Below, in pieces: positions 27,446 to 36,002 of a stretch of DNA of 64,000 nt. This stretch comes from Bacillus sp. FSL H8-0547. Lineage in GTDB: Bacteria; Bacillota; Bacilli; Bacillales; Bacillaceae. Made by a program: the position numbers and the translations under genes. Within the stretch, counting starts at the first letter, position 1. Every line of letters starts with the position of its first letter. A model generated the notes under the pieces. It was not told the origin of the DNA and did not search any database. It saw only the letters and a list, made by a program, of their open reading frames with translations. Location of the stretch: assembly GCA_038002745.1 (NCBI GenBank), contig JBBODD010000001.1:3224001-3288000 (forward strand). Reading direction: 5' to 3'.

Positions 27446-29599
27446 ATGAGCCGGATCAGTTTTGCAAATGTAGAATGGTCTGAACAAAAGAGTGCAGAAA
27501 GACAGACAGCCTCCACAGAAGCGTTTCTGTCAAACGAAGGGATTCCGCTTAAACCAGTCTATACAAAAGAAGACAGAAAAGAGATGCCATTTTTGGACAG
27601 CTATCCGGGCATTGCTCCTTTTCTAAGAGGCCCGTATTCCACGATGTATGTGAACCGACCGTGGACAATCAGGCAGTATGCCGGCTTTTCAACCGCTGAA
27701 GACAGCAACGCGTTTTACCGCCGGAATCTTGCCATGGGGCAAAAAGGCCTCTCGGTTGCCTTTGACCTTGCCACGCACAGAGGATATGATTCTGACCATC
27801 CAAGAGTCGAAGGAGATGTCGGGAAAGCGGGAGTTGCCATTGACTCAATCCTGGATATGAAAATTCTCTTTCAGGACATTCCGCTCGATCAGATGTCAGT
27901 GTCGATGACAATGAACGGGGCTGTGCTTCCAATTATGGCCTTTTATATTGTGACAGCGGAAGAACAGGGGGTCTCTAAAGAGAAGCTTGCAGGTACAATT
28001 CAGAATGATATTTTAAAAGAGTACATGGTGAGAAATACGTACATTTACCCTCCTGATACATCCATGAGAATCATAGGGGATATTTTTGAGTACACCGCAA
28101 AGCATATGCCGAAGTTCAACAGCATCAGTATTTCTGGCTATCATATGCAGGAAGCTGGGGCAACGGCGGATATAGAGCTTGCTTACACGCTTGCCGACGG
28201 ACTTGAATATATCCGTACGGGGTTGAAAGCCGGTCTTACAATCGATCAGTTTGCGCCGAGGCTTTCGTTCTTCTGGGCAATCGGCATGAATTATTTTATG
28301 GAAGTGGCCAAAATGAGAGCGGCGAGATTAATGTGGGCTCAGATTGTGAAACAGTTTGACCCGAAAAACCCGAAATCACTCGCGCTCCGGACACACTCCC
28401 AGACATCCGGCTGGAGCCTGACTGCGCAGGACCCATTTAACAATGTCATCCGGACATGCCTTGAAGCACATGCCGCTGCCATGGGCCATACCCAGTCTCT
28501 GCATACAAATGCGCTTGACGAGGCGATTGCCCTGCCTACTGATTTCTCTGCGAGGATTGCTAGGAATACTCAGCTTTATCTTCAGGCGGAATCAGGCATC
28601 TGCGATGTGATTGATCCATGGGGAGGATCCCATTATGTGGAGTCACTGACTAAGCAGCTGATGGATAAGGCATGGGAACACATTGAAGAGGTTGAAAATC
28701 TCGGGGGTATGGCAAAAGCGATCGAGACCGGTCTTCCTAAAATGAAAATAGAAGAAGCTGCCGCAAAACGCCAGGCGAAAATTGACTCAGGATCAGAAAC
28801 GATAATCGGCGTGAATAAATTTCAAGTCGAGGAAGAGGATCCGATAGAAATTCTTTCTATTGATAATACCGAGGTAAGGCGCAAGCAGATTGAGAGACTT
28901 CAAGTGCTTAAGGCATCGCGTGATCAGATGCAGGTGGATCAAGCGCTTCAGGCTCTCACAGAAGCCGTTAAGACGGGAGAGGGGAACCTCCTTGAGCTTT
29001 CGGTGGAAGCGGCGCGGGCCAGAGCCACTCTCGGTGAAATTTCAGATGCTGTTGAAAAAGCGTCTAAGCGCCATCAGGCAGTGATCCGGTCAATCAGCGG
29101 CGTGTACAGTTCAGAGTTTTCAAATGAAGAAGAAATTGAAAGCGTCAGAAGGATGACCGATGAATTTTCACAGCTGGAAGGAAGAAGGCCCCGTATTCTG
29201 ATTGCGAAAATGGGTCAGGACGGACATGACCGCGGAGCGAAGGTAGTCGCCACCGCTTATGCAGATTTAGGCTTTGACGTTGACATCGGCCCTTTATTTC
29301 AGACTCCTGCAGAAACGGCGGCACAGGCTGTTGAAAATGATGTGCATATCGTCGGGATGAGCTCGCTTGCAGCCGGACACAAAACCCTTCTGCCGCAGCT
29401 TGTTCAGGAACTGAAGGCTTTGGGAAGAGAAGATATCATGGTCATCGTCGGCGGCGTGATTCCGTATCAGGATTACGACTTCCTTCTGAGCAACGGTGCT
29501 TCTGCTATTTTCGGTCCTGGAACGGTGATTCCGAATGCTGCAAAAATCATGCTTGAAAAAGTGTATGAACGTCTTGGCTATGAGGCAGCAGAAGAATGA
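27446..29599 (+). CDS. mutB: Methylmalonyl-CoA mutase large (alpha) catalytic subunit
   Basis: MutB (717 residues) binds adenosylcobalamin and the CoA substrate. The barrel domain contains [56 protein letters not shown] and [13 protein letters not shown]. The C-terminal B12 domain has [10 protein letters not shown], supplying the lower-ligand His (Asp-x-His-x-x-Gly), then [15 protein letters not shown] and VGGVIP. It starts immediately after the mutA stop and its own stop overlaps meaB (ATGA). Links propionyl-CoA from Ile/Val and odd-chain acids to the TCA cycle. Confidence 0.97.
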   Translation: MSRISFANVEWSEQKSAERQTASTEAFLSNEGIPLKPVYTKEDRKEMPFLDSYPGIAPFLRGPYSTMYVNRPWTIRQYAGFSTAEDSNAFYRRNLAMGQKGLSVAFDLATHRGYDSDHPRVEGDVGKAGVAIDSILDMKILFQDIPLDQMSVSMTMNGAVLPIMAFYIVTAEEQGVSKEKLAGTIQNDILKEYMVRNTYIYPPDTSMRIIGDIFEYTAKHMPKFNSISISGYHMQEAGATADIELAYTLADGLEYIRTGLKAGLTIDQFAPRLSFFWAIGMNYFMEVAKMRAARLMWAQIVKQFDPKNPKSLALRTHSQTSGWSLTAQDPFNNVIRTCLEAHAAAMGHTQSLHTNALDEAIALPTDFSARIARNTQLYLQAESGICDVIDPWGGSHYVESLTKQLMDKAWEHIEEVENLGGMAKAIETGLPKMKIEEAAAKRQAKIDSGSETIIGVNKFQVEEEDPIEILSIDNTEVRRKQIERLQVLKASRDQMQVDQALQALTEAVKTGEGNLLELSVEAARARATLGEISDAVEKASKRHQAVIRSISGVYSSEFSNEEEIESVRRMTDEFSQLEGRRPRILIAKMGQDGHDRGAKVVATAYADLGFDVDIGPLFQTPAETAAQAVENDVHIVGMSSLAAGHKTLLPQLVQELKALGREDIMVIVGGVIPYQDYDFLLSNGASAIFGPGTVIPNAAKIMLEKVYERLGYEAAEE

Positions 29600-30615
29600 C
29601 CGACGCTCCTAAACGAAGAAAAAAGGCAGGAGAAGCTGAAAAGAGTGCAAACGAGTATGCAGTCGGCGTGCTAAGCGGAAATAAAGTCGCGGTTGCCCAA
29701 GCCATTACGCTCGTAGAAAGCAATGCGGAAAAGCACTTCGAAACGGCCCAGGAGATGATTGAAGTGCTGCAGCAGCGGACAAGCAAGTCCGTCCGGATCG
29801 GGATTACAGGCGTACCTGGGGCCGGAAAAAGCACTTTCATAGATGCCTTCGGAACGTATTTGTGCACAAAGGGCCATAGAGTGGCTGTACTTGCTGTCGA
29901 CCCGAGCAGCAAGGTGTCCAAAGGCAGCATTCTTGGAGATAAAACGAGAATGGAGCGGCTGTCCAGAAATCCGGATGCCTTTATCCGCCCTTCCCCGTCT
30001 GGCGGAACCCTGGGGGGAGTAACCAGAAAAACGAGAGAATCTATCATTGTCTGCGAAGCGGCTGGCTATGACGTGATCCTGGTCGAAACAGTGGGTGTCG
30101 GCCAGGGGGAATTTGCAATCAGAGGCATGGTTGATTTTTTCCTTCTCCTCGTCCTTACCGGTGCAGGTGACGAGCTTCAGACGATGAAAAAGGGGATTAT
30201 GGAGCTGCCGGACCTGGTTGTCGTCAATAAAGCGGATGGAGATAACGTAAAGAATGCAGAGAGAGCAAGACATGAATATAATCAGATTCTTCACTTTCTG
30301 ACATCCTACACAAGAGGATGGGAAACAAAGGCTGTCACGGCTTCTGCCATTCAGGAAAAAGGAATTGAAGAAATCTGGGACACGGTTACGGCTTTTCTGG
30401 ACATAACAAAGAAAAGCGGCGTGTTTGAAAAAAGAAGACAGCTTCAGCAAAAAGAGTGGCTCTATGAGATGATTCAGGAACAGCTGAAGCATCACTTTTT
30501 TCAGCATCCTTCGATTAAAGGAACGATGCCTGTCCTCGAACAGGAGGTCATCAGCGGAAAACGCCCGGTTTCTGGAAGTGTCAAAGAGCTGATTGCAGCC
30601 TTTTTAGAAAGGTGA
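29596..30615 (+). CDS. meaB: Methylmalonyl-CoA mutase-associated GTPase MeaB
   Basis: MeaB/ArgK (339 residues) is a G3E GTPase that loads and protects the B12 cofactor of the mutase. G1 is [10 protein letters not shown], followed by [20 protein letters not shown], the switch/G3 motif ETVGVGQ and G4 VNKADG. The C-terminal helical part (about 270-339) forms the dimer arm. It overlaps mutB by four bases, a coupling seen in many mutase operons. The old ArgK transport-kinase name is not supported here. Confidence 0.95.
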   Translation: MTDAPKRRKKAGEAEKSANEYAVGVLSGNKVAVAQAITLVESNAEKHFETAQEMIEVLQQRTSKSVRIGITGVPGAGKSTFIDAFGTYLCTKGHRVAVLAVDPSSKVSKGSILGDKTRMERLSRNPDAFIRPSPSGGTLGGVTRKTRESIIVCEAAGYDVILVETVGVGQGEFAIRGMVDFFLLLVLTGAGDELQTMKKGIMELPDLVVVNKADGDNVKNAERARHEYNQILHFLTSYTRGWETKAVTASAIQEKGIEEIWDTVTAFLDITKKSGVFEKRRQLQQKEWLYEMIQEQLKHHFFQHPSIKGTMPVLEQEVISGKRPVSGSVKELIAAFLER

Positions 30616-30649
30616 GTCTTGCATTACAGTAGTTTTTTTCAAAATCTGC

Positions 30650-30658
30650 TGGTAGAAT
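30650..30658 (+). promoter_or_regulatory. Extended -10 promoter for brxB
   Basis: TGgTAGAAT, with TAGAAT at 30653-30658 and the transcription start expected about 25 bases before the brxB ribosome site. No clear -35. Confidence 0.45.
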
Positions 30659-30691
30659 AGATGTATAGTGTGTATAAAGGAGATGCAACCA

Positions 30692-31129
30692 ATGAATATT
30701 GATTTTAATATGTTTATGAACGATGTCGTTGCTCAGGCAAGAAAAGAGATTACGGCTGCAGGCTATACAGAGCTGAAAACACCTGAAGACGTTGAAGAAA
30801 CGTTCAAAAAAGAGGGAACAACGCTTGTTATGATCAACTCCGTCTGCGGATGTGCCGGTGGAATTGCAAGACCGGCAGCTGCGCATTCCGTGCATTATGA
30901 TAAACGTCCTGACCGACTTGTAACGGTTTTTGCCGGACAAGATAAAGAAGCGACTGCATACGCCCGAGACTTTTTTACGGGGTATCCGCCATCATCTCCG
31001 TCTTTTGCCCTGCTAAAAGATGGAAAACTCATGACTATGGTCGAGCGCCACGAAATTGAAGGACATGACCCGATGAGTGTTGTAGCAAAGCTTCAGGAAG
31101 CATTTGACCAATATTGCGAAGAAATCTAA
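30692..31129 (+). CDS. brxB: Bacilliredoxin BrxB (YqiW)
   Basis: BrxB (145 residues) is a thioredoxin-fold bacilliredoxin that removes bacillithiol from S-bacillithiolated proteins. The active site is Cys-Gly-Cys in [17 protein letters not shown], and the C-terminal half [23 protein letters not shown] is family-typical. The ATG at 30692 has aaaggaga 8 bases upstream, and the family starts at MNIDFN; an in-frame ATG 24 bases earlier is rejected. Single-gene unit with its own terminator. Confidence 0.94.
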   Translation: MNIDFNMFMNDVVAQARKEITAAGYTELKTPEDVEETFKKEGTTLVMINSVCGCAGGIARPAAAHSVHYDKRPDRLVTVFAGQDKEATAYARDFFTGYPPSSPSFALLKDGKLMTMVERHEIEGHDPMSVVAKLQEAFDQYCEEI

Positions 31130-31155
31130 ACTGCCGCTTATGCGGCAGTTTTTTT
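31128..31155 (+). terminator. Terminator after brxB
   Basis: Perfect stem AAACTGCCGC / GCGGCAGTTT with loop TTAT and a T run. Confidence 0.94.
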
Positions 31156-31237
31156 GTGTGTAATTATATTTTTCCATAGTTTAACATTCTTTCTTACTAT
31201 AATAATCTTGCATAAAAATAAATTATTAAAAGATATA

Positions 31238-31265
31238 TTGCATAATTATAAGTCTGTGTTAAAAT
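31238..31265 (+). promoter_or_regulatory. Candidate promoter of the art operon
   Basis: TTGCAT (31238-31243), spacer 16 ending in TGt, TAAAAT (31260-31265). A second candidate is TTGTAA (31300-31305), spacer 17, GATAAT (31323-31328). The AT-rich run 31207-31225 (CTTGCATAAAAATAAATTA) is a partial match to an AhrC box; a similar TTGCATAATTATAAG covers the first -35. Confidence 0.5.
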
Positions 31266-31374
31266 ACATTTATTCGGATATTTATTCGCGAAAAAAGTCT
31301 TGTAAATTATTATTCTATAGAAGATAATATTATTAAATTTAGAATTTTAAGAAAATAACAAGGGGGAAGTAGAA

Positions 31375-32151
31375 ATGAAGAAGTTTGCACTATTTTTGAT
31401 TTCGATTTTGGTGATTGGAGTTCTTGCTGCCTGCGGTTCTTCGGAAACATCAGGCAAAGAGGAGAAAAAAGTCCTAAAAATGGCAACATCAGCCGATTAT
31501 CCTCCATTTGAGTACATTGACACAGCAAAAGGAAGCGAAATTATCGGGTTTGACATCGATCTTGCAAAAGCAATCGGCAAAGAGCTTGGCTATGAAATTG
31601 AAGTTCAGGACATGGATTTCACAGGATTGATCCCTGCGCTTCAGGCCAACAAAGCTGACCTGGTTCTTGCAGGAATGACGCCTACTGAAGAACGTAAAAA
31701 GAGCGTTGATTTCTCAGACGTTTACTACACGGCAAAGCACATGATTGTGACTAAAAAGGGCAGCGGCATCAAGTCAGTTGAAGACCTTGAAGGCAAGACA
31801 GTAGGTGTACAGCTTGCATCCATTCAAGAAGGCAAAGCAGAAGAAATTGCTGAAACAGTGAACATCAAAGTAGAAAACCGCAACAGAATCCCTGAGCTGA
31901 TCCAGGAAATGAAAGCCGGCCGCTTTGATGCAGCGATTATCGAAGATACTGTAGCAAAAGGCTACTTCAAAAATGACAAAGAGCTTGAAGGCACAGTCAT
32001 TGAAGACGGTGAAACAGAAGAAGCAGGTTCAGCAATCGCATTCCCGAAAGACAGCAAATATGCTGAGGAATTCAACAAAGTGCTGAACGAAATGAAAGAA
32101 AACGGCGAACTTGAAAAGCTTGTCTTGAAATGGTTCGGCGGAGAAGAATAA
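31375..32151 (+). CDS. artP: Amino acid ABC importer substrate-binding lipoprotein ArtP
   Basis: A 258-residue family-3 solute-binding protein. The signal peptide ends in the lipobox VLAAC, with Cys20 expected to be lipidated. The binding domain has ATSADYPPFEYIDT, IIGFDIDLAKAIGKELG, GMTPTEERKKSVDFS and GKTVGVQLASIQEGKAE. With ArtQ and ArtR it imports a polar, probably basic amino acid; in B. subtilis the orthologous system (YqiXYZ) takes up arginine. A terminator after this gene should make the binding protein more abundant than the permease. Confidence 0.92.
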   Translation: MKKFALFLISILVIGVLAACGSSETSGKEEKKVLKMATSADYPPFEYIDTAKGSEIIGFDIDLAKAIGKELGYEIEVQDMDFTGLIPALQANKADLVLAGMTPTEERKKSVDFSDVYYTAKHMIVTKKGSGIKSVEDLEGKTVGVQLASIQEGKAEEIAETVNIKVENRNRIPELIQEMKAGRFDAAIIEDTVAKGYFKNDKELEGTVIEDGETEEAGSAIAFPKDSKYAEEFNKVLNEMKENGELEKLVLKWFGGEE

Positions 32152-32165
32152 GCAGTCCATTCAGG

Positions 32166-32200
32166 AAAACGTTCAACACAAGAATGTTGAACGTTTTTTT
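32166..32200 (+). terminator. Intercistronic terminator between artP and artQ
   Basis: Stem AACGTTCAACA / TGTTGAACGTT followed by TTTTTTTG. It lies inside the operon, so read-through must supply artQ and artR. Confidence 0.88.
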
Positions 32201-32230
32201 GTTTAACATGAGAAAGGAGTGTCGAAATCA

Positions 32231-32890
32231 ATGAATCTGGATTTTCCGGCGATAGCGCCCTCGATACCGTTTATCCTTCAGGGGATTCCGGTAACACTTA
32301 AGATTGTCGGCCTTTCTGCACTGCTCGGTTTTACACTGGCTGTCATTCTTGCTCTCTTTAAAATCAGCAGAATCAAGCCGCTGATGTGGTTTGCGGATGC
32401 ATATACATCCATTTTCCGCGGTACACCGCTTATCCTGCAATTATTGATTATTTATTACGGTGCGCCTCAGATACTGGGATTTGAAATTGATCCATATCCG
32501 GCTGCAGTCGCAACATTCGCTCTTAACTCAGGAGCCTATATTTCAGAAGTAATAAGAGCAGGCATCATGGCCATTGATAAAGGACAGCGTGAAGCGGCAA
32601 TGGCTCTTGGCGTTCCTTATTCAAAGATGATGAAAGACATTATTTTCCCGCAGGCCATCAAAAACATTCTGCCTGCTTTAATGAACGAATTTATCACCCT
32701 TACAAAAGAATCAGCCATCGTGACGATTATCGGAGTACAGGATATTATGAGAAGCTCCTACATTGTCGGCGGCCAGACGTACCGTTATTTCGAGCCGATC
32801 TTAATTGCCGGACTCATCTATTATGTCATGGTTATTATTTTAACCGTTCTTGGCAAACTTGTTGAAAGGAGAATGGCGCGCAGTGATTAA
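32231..32890 (+). CDS. artQ: Amino acid ABC importer permease ArtQ
   Basis: A 219-residue permease with about five membrane segments and the EAA loop [21 protein letters not shown] that contacts the ATPase. [14 protein letters not shown] is typical of the HisM/GlnP class. ATG 32231 is chosen since aaaggag (32213-32219) overlaps the upstream in-frame GTG. Overlaps artR by 8 bases. Confidence 0.93.
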   Translation: MNLDFPAIAPSIPFILQGIPVTLKIVGLSALLGFTLAVILALFKISRIKPLMWFADAYTSIFRGTPLILQLLIIYYGAPQILGFEIDPYPAAVATFALNSGAYISEVIRAGIMAIDKGQREAAMALGVPYSKMMKDIIFPQAIKNILPALMNEFITLTKESAIVTIIGVQDIMRSSYIVGGQTYRYFEPILIAGLIYYVMVIILTVLGKLVERRMARSD

Positions 32891-33605
32891 AGTGGACAAC
32901 CTTCATAAATCATTCGGAAAATTAGAAGTGCTGAAAGGCATCTCTACACACATTGCAGAAAAAGAAGTTGTGGCCATCATCGGCCCGTCCGGTTCAGGAA
33001 AATCCACCTTTTTACGGTGCATGAACAGGCTTGAGGATCCGACAAGCGGCCATATCTATATTAAAGACCAGGATATTACTAATCCGAAAACAGACATCAA
33101 CAAAGTCCGCCAGAATGTCGGAATGGTGTTTCAGCATTTTCACTTGTTCCCTCATAAAACGGTTCTTGAGAATTTAACGTATGCTCCTCTTACCGTTAAA
33201 GGAACTTCAAAAAAAGAAGCAGAGGAACAGGGGCATGAACTGCTTAAGAAAGTCGGGCTCGCTGAAAAAGCGCATGAATATCCAAACCGACTCTCCGGCG
33301 GACAGAAACAGCGTGTTGCCATTGCAAGAGCACTGGCGATGAATCCTGAAGTCATGCTGTTTGATGAACCGACATCCGCTCTTGATCCTGAAATGGTCAA
33401 GGAAGTTCTCGAGGTCATGAAGAACCTCGCATTTTCAGGCATGACGATGGCGATCGTCACGCACGAGATGGGCTTTGCCAGAGAAGTTGCAGACAGGGTT
33501 CTTTTCCTTGATGAAGGAAGACTTGTAGAAGATGCTGCGCCAAAAGAGTTCTTTTCGAATCCAAAAACACAGCGTGCTCAAAACTTTCTTGAAAAAATGC
33601 TATAA
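32883..33605 (+). CDS. artR: Amino acid ABC importer ATPase ArtR
   Basis: A 240-residue ATPase with Walker [11 protein letters not shown]-loop [10 protein letters not shown], signature [16 protein letters not shown], Walker [15 protein letters not shown] and H-loop VTHEMGFA. Start GTG 32883 gives the family N-terminus [13 protein letters not shown] and lies inside the end of artQ; gaaaggaga is upstream. Drives ArtPQ import. Confidence 0.95.
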   Translation: MIKVDNLHKSFGKLEVLKGISTHIAEKEVVAIIGPSGSGKSTFLRCMNRLEDPTSGHIYIKDQDITNPKTDINKVRQNVGMVFQHFHLFPHKTVLENLTYAPLTVKGTSKKEAEEQGHELLKKVGLAEKAHEYPNRLSGGQKQRVAIARALAMNPEVMLFDEPTSALDPEMVKEVLEVMKNLAFSGMTMAIVTHEMGFAREVADRVLFLDEGRLVEDAAPKEFFSNPKTQRAQNFLEKML

Positions 33606-33615
33606 TAGCTTTTTA

Positions 33616-33647
33616 GAAAAAGATGATCATCATGATCATCTTTTTTA
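33616..33647 (+). terminator. Terminator of the art operon
   Basis: Near-perfect palindrome AAAAAGATGATCAT / ATGATCATCTTTTTT with a one-base centre and T run. It can act in both directions. Confidence 0.92.
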
Positions 33648-33725
33648 TCTTTGTGCCTTCAATTGGGCACCGTATGAAAAAAGGATATGAAACCTCATAT
33701 CACATGAAACGCAAGGGGAAGACAC

Positions 33726-34709
33726 ATGTTTAAAATTGGTTACCGCACACTCAAAACAGCACTTGGTGCAGCAATCGCCATCAGTCTTGCCGAGCTTTTC
33801 GGACTGCAGAATTTTGCATCTGCCGGCATCCTGACGATTCTATGCATCCAGGTGACGAAGAAAAAATCGCTTCAGACCTCATGGGCACGTTTTTTTGCCT
33901 GCCTGATCGCCATCTTATTTTCCTTTGTCTTTTTCGAAGGAATCGGCTATCATCCGTTAGTGATCGGCCTGCTACTCTTATTTTTTATTCCCGTTACCGT
34001 TCTTTTAAAAGCTAAAGAAGGAATTGTCACAAGCTCGGTCATTATTCTCCATCTCTACACAGCCTCGCACATTACATTTGATCTGGTCTTGAATGAGATT
34101 GCGCTGATTGCAACCGGCATAGGAGTAGCGCTTATCATGAACCTTTACATGCCGAGTGTAGATAAAAAGCTGAAAGAATATCAGCTGAAAATTGAGGACC
34201 GCCTCTCGAAAATCTTCCTTGAGATTGAGGAATACCTGCTTTCGCATGACAGTTCGTGGGATGGAAAGGAAATCACAGAAACAGCCGCCATCATCAACGA
34301 AGCAAAAACGCTCGCGTTCAGAGATGTAGAAAATCATTTTATGAGACATGAAAACCTCTACTATCATTATTTTAAAATGAGGGAAAAACAGTTTGAAATC
34401 ATTGAGAGGGTACTCCCAATCATTGCCTCAATCAAAGTAACGGTCGATCAGGCGGAGATTGTGGCGGACTTTATCCGGGAAGTGAGAGAAGCGATCCACC
34501 CCGGCAACACCGCTCACAAATTTCTTATAAAGCTTGCTGAGATGAGAAAAATGTTTGAAGAAATGCCGCTCCCGGAAACCCGGGAAGAATTCGAGGCACG
34601 GGCCGCGCTCTTGCATTTTGTCCGTGAGATGGAACAATATCTTGTGATAAAAAGTCAATTTAAAGGCATGTCCCGCAAGAATGAAATGAAGCCTGCAGGA
34701 GCATCATAA
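33726..34709 (+). CDS. yqjA: Aromatic acid exporter family protein YqjA (DUF939)
   Basis: A 327-residue membrane protein. Four to five hydrophobic segments fill residues 10-145 (for example SAGILTILCIQV, FFACLIAILFSFVFF, PLVIGLLLLFFIPVTVLL and IALIATGIGVALIMNLYM). A long soluble helical domain (150-327) follows. This layout and the N-terminus MFKIGYRTLKTALGAAIAIS match the YqjA/ArAE_1 family. Substrate unknown. A small inverted repeat GATATGA/TCATATC (33684-33701) lies just before the ribosome site aagggg. yqjB follows after 20 bases. Confidence 0.85.
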   Translation: MFKIGYRTLKTALGAAIAISLAELFGLQNFASAGILTILCIQVTKKKSLQTSWARFFACLIAILFSFVFFEGIGYHPLVIGLLLLFFIPVTVLLKAKEGIVTSSVIILHLYTASHITFDLVLNEIALIATGIGVALIMNLYMPSVDKKLKEYQLKIEDRLSKIFLEIEEYLLSHDSSWDGKEITETAAIINEAKTLAFRDVENHFMRHENLYYHYFKMREKQFEIIERVLPIIASIKVTVDQAEIVADFIREVREAIHPGNTAHKFLIKLAEMRKMFEEMPLPETREEFEARAALLHFVREMEQYLVIKSQFKGMSRKNEMKPAGAS

Positions 34710-34729
34710 TTCAAAAAGGGTGATAGACT

Positions 34730-35245
34730 TTGAAAATGCTGTTCCTGCTCATAATGTTCCTGTCTCCGCTTTGGCCGCTCGGACAAAATCCATCAGTCGG
34801 CGATCCGTACCTCATCATTAATAAGCAGACGAACGAACTTGCTTACATTGATAACGGGCAGATTATTAAAACCTTTGATGTGGCAACAGGAAAAAACGAT
34901 GATCTGACGCCTGAGGGAGAATTTACAATCACAGTTAAAGCGGCAGAGCCCTATTACCGGAAAAAAGATATCCCCGGCGGAGATCCGAAAAATCCTCTTG
35001 GCACAAGGTGGATCGGCTTTGACGCCGAAAACACAGATGGACGGATATACGGCATCCACGGCACAAACAACGAGGATTCCATCGGATCCTTCGTCACTCA
35101 GGGCTGTGTTCGCATGTACAACGAAGAAGTCGAGATCCTCTTTGAACACATTCCGGTTGGAACCAAAGTGTTTATCACAAAAAACGGCAAGTCCTTTGAA
35201 GAGATTGCAGCTGAAAAAGGGGCAATTAAAAAAGGTGATTCCTGA
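34730..35245 (+). CDS. yqjB: L,D-transpeptidase (YkuD-domain) YqjB
   Basis: A 171-residue secreted protein: hydrophobic signal sequence at residues 3-17, then a YkuD catalytic domain (about 26-155). The active-site stretch YGIHGTNNEDSIGSFVTQGC ends in the nucleophilic Cys and is followed by VRMYNEEVE. Family members form 3-3 peptidoglycan cross-links or attach proteins at diaminopimelate. The start is TTG 34730, with aagggtgat upstream; ATG 34736 is possible. No LysM domain is present, unlike YkuD itself. Confidence 0.88.
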   Translation: MKMLFLLIMFLSPLWPLGQNPSVGDPYLIINKQTNELAYIDNGQIIKTFDVATGKNDDLTPEGEFTITVKAAEPYYRKKDIPGGDPKNPLGTRWIGFDAENTDGRIYGIHGTNNEDSIGSFVTQGCVRMYNEEVEILFEHIPVGTKVFITKNGKSFEEIAAEKGAIKKGDS

Positions 35246-35259
35246 GAATCACCTTTTTT
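35228..35259 (+). terminator. Terminator after yqjB
   Basis: AAAAAAGGTGATT / AATCACCTTTTTT hairpin overlapping the yqjB stop codon. Confidence 0.92.
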
Positions 35260-35267
35260 GCGTCCTT

Positions 35268-35309
35268 TAATCTGACTTTCGGAGCTGAACGGGCGGCTCC
35301 GCTTTTCTT
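35268..35309. repeat. Fragment of the dispersed repeat (copy C)
   Basis: CTGAACGGGCGGCTCCGCTTTTCTT resembles the CTGAACAGTCGGCTCCGCTTTTC end of copy B at 13040-13213. Confidence 0.45.
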
Positions 35310-35310
35310 A

Positions 35311-35403
35311 TTAGAACCACATACTCATCCCAGCTAAAAGAGTAGTTGCCAGCATGACGAAGAGCATGAGATAGATAATGACTTTTTGAAATCGTTTAGA
35401 CAT
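35311..35403 (-). CDS. prli42: Prli42-like stressosome-associated membrane microprotein
   Basis: A 30-residue frame: MSKRFQKVIIYLMLFVMLAT followed by TLLAGMSMWF. The short basic N-terminus and a single membrane helix with Met-rich C-terminus match the Prli42 miniproteins of Listeria and Bacillus, which anchor the stressosome protein RsbR at the membrane. Tggagtgaaag precedes the ATG. The promoter at 35438-35466 is well formed. No stressosome genes are in the window, so function rests on the family resemblance. Confidence 0.75.
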   Translation of the reverse strand: MSKRFQKVIIYLMLFVMLATTLLAGMSMWF

Positions 35404-35437
35404 GTCTTTCACTCCATTTCAGAGGGTTTGTCCTTCT

Positions 35438-35466
35438 ATTCTAACGCGGATAGGAGGTACGGACAA
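35438..35466 (-). promoter_or_regulatory. Sigma-A promoter for the Prli42-like gene
   Basis: Read leftward: TTGTCC (35466-35461), spacer 17, TAGAAT (35443-35438). It gives a leader of about 30 bases. Confidence 0.65.
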
Positions 35467-35476
35467 GGGAGGAGAT

Positions 35477-35632
35477 ATGAACAAAGATGGACATTTTTGC
35501 CCGAAAAAGAAGGAATTTCGTCGATTGGCAAAGAAGTATGTCATGTTCACGATGTTAAGCGTTTTCATCATGAGGAGGGGAAGAAATGGTCAAAAAGGTC
35601 GATCACATTGGGGTAGCCGTCCATTCAATTGA
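35477..35632 (+). CDS. Small ORF overlapping mce, unknown
   Basis: A 51-residue frame starting MNKDGHFCPKKKEFRRLAKK and continuing YVMFTMLSVFIMRRG. An excellent ribosome site (gggaggaga) lies 5 bases before the ATG. It has a basic region, then one possible short membrane segment. Its last 47 bases overlap mce in another frame, which is unusual, so it may be a leader peptide coupling translation into mce or an older gene that lost its original end. No family recognised. Confidence 0.4.
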   Translation: MNKDGHFCPKKKEFRRLAKKYVMFTMLSVFIMRRGRNGQKGRSHWGSRPFN

Positions 35633-36002
35633 AGCGGTGCTTCCTTTTTATCAGGAAACACTCGGGTTAAAGCTTGAAGGAATGGAAACGGTAGAAGAAC
35701 AGGGAGTCAAAGTGGCTTTTCTGAAAGCAGGAGAAACGAAAATCGAGCTGCTTGAGCCGGTTTCAAAAGAAAGTGCTGTAGCCAGGTTCATTGAAAAGCG
35801 CGGAGAAGGCATACATCATTTGGCTTTGGCAGTAGATGATATAGGAATGAGGATTCATGAATTGAAAGAACACGGAATCAAAATGATAGATGAGACTCCA
35901 AGAAACGGTGCAGGCGGTGCCTCCATTGCTTTCCTGCATCCTAAAGCTGCAAATGGAGTGCTGGTTGAACTATGTGAAAAGAAAGGAGGAACGATATCAT
36001 GA
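35586..36002 (+). CDS. mce: Methylmalonyl-CoA epimerase
   Basis: A 138-residue VOC-fold epimerase (YqjC in B. subtilis) that converts (S)- to (R)-methylmalonyl-CoA, the form used by MutAB. Metal-binding positions are the His in KVDHIGVAVHSIEAVLPFY, the His in GEGIHHLALAVDDI and the Glu in VLVELCEKKGG near the C-terminus. Ribosome site gaggagggg. It overlaps mmdA by four bases, linking carboxylation and epimerisation. Confidence 0.93.
   Translation: MVKKVDHIGVAVHSIEAVLPFYQETLGLKLEGMETVEEQGVKVAFLKAGETKIELLEPVSKESAVARFIEKRGEGIHHLALAVDDIGMRIHELKEHGIKMIDETPRNGAGGASIAFLHPKAANGVLVELCEKKGGTIS

Noticed and set aside
29671-30507. Leftward 278-codon open frame within meaB
   Set aside because: Shadow of meaB on the other strand, no ribosome site or recognisable domain.
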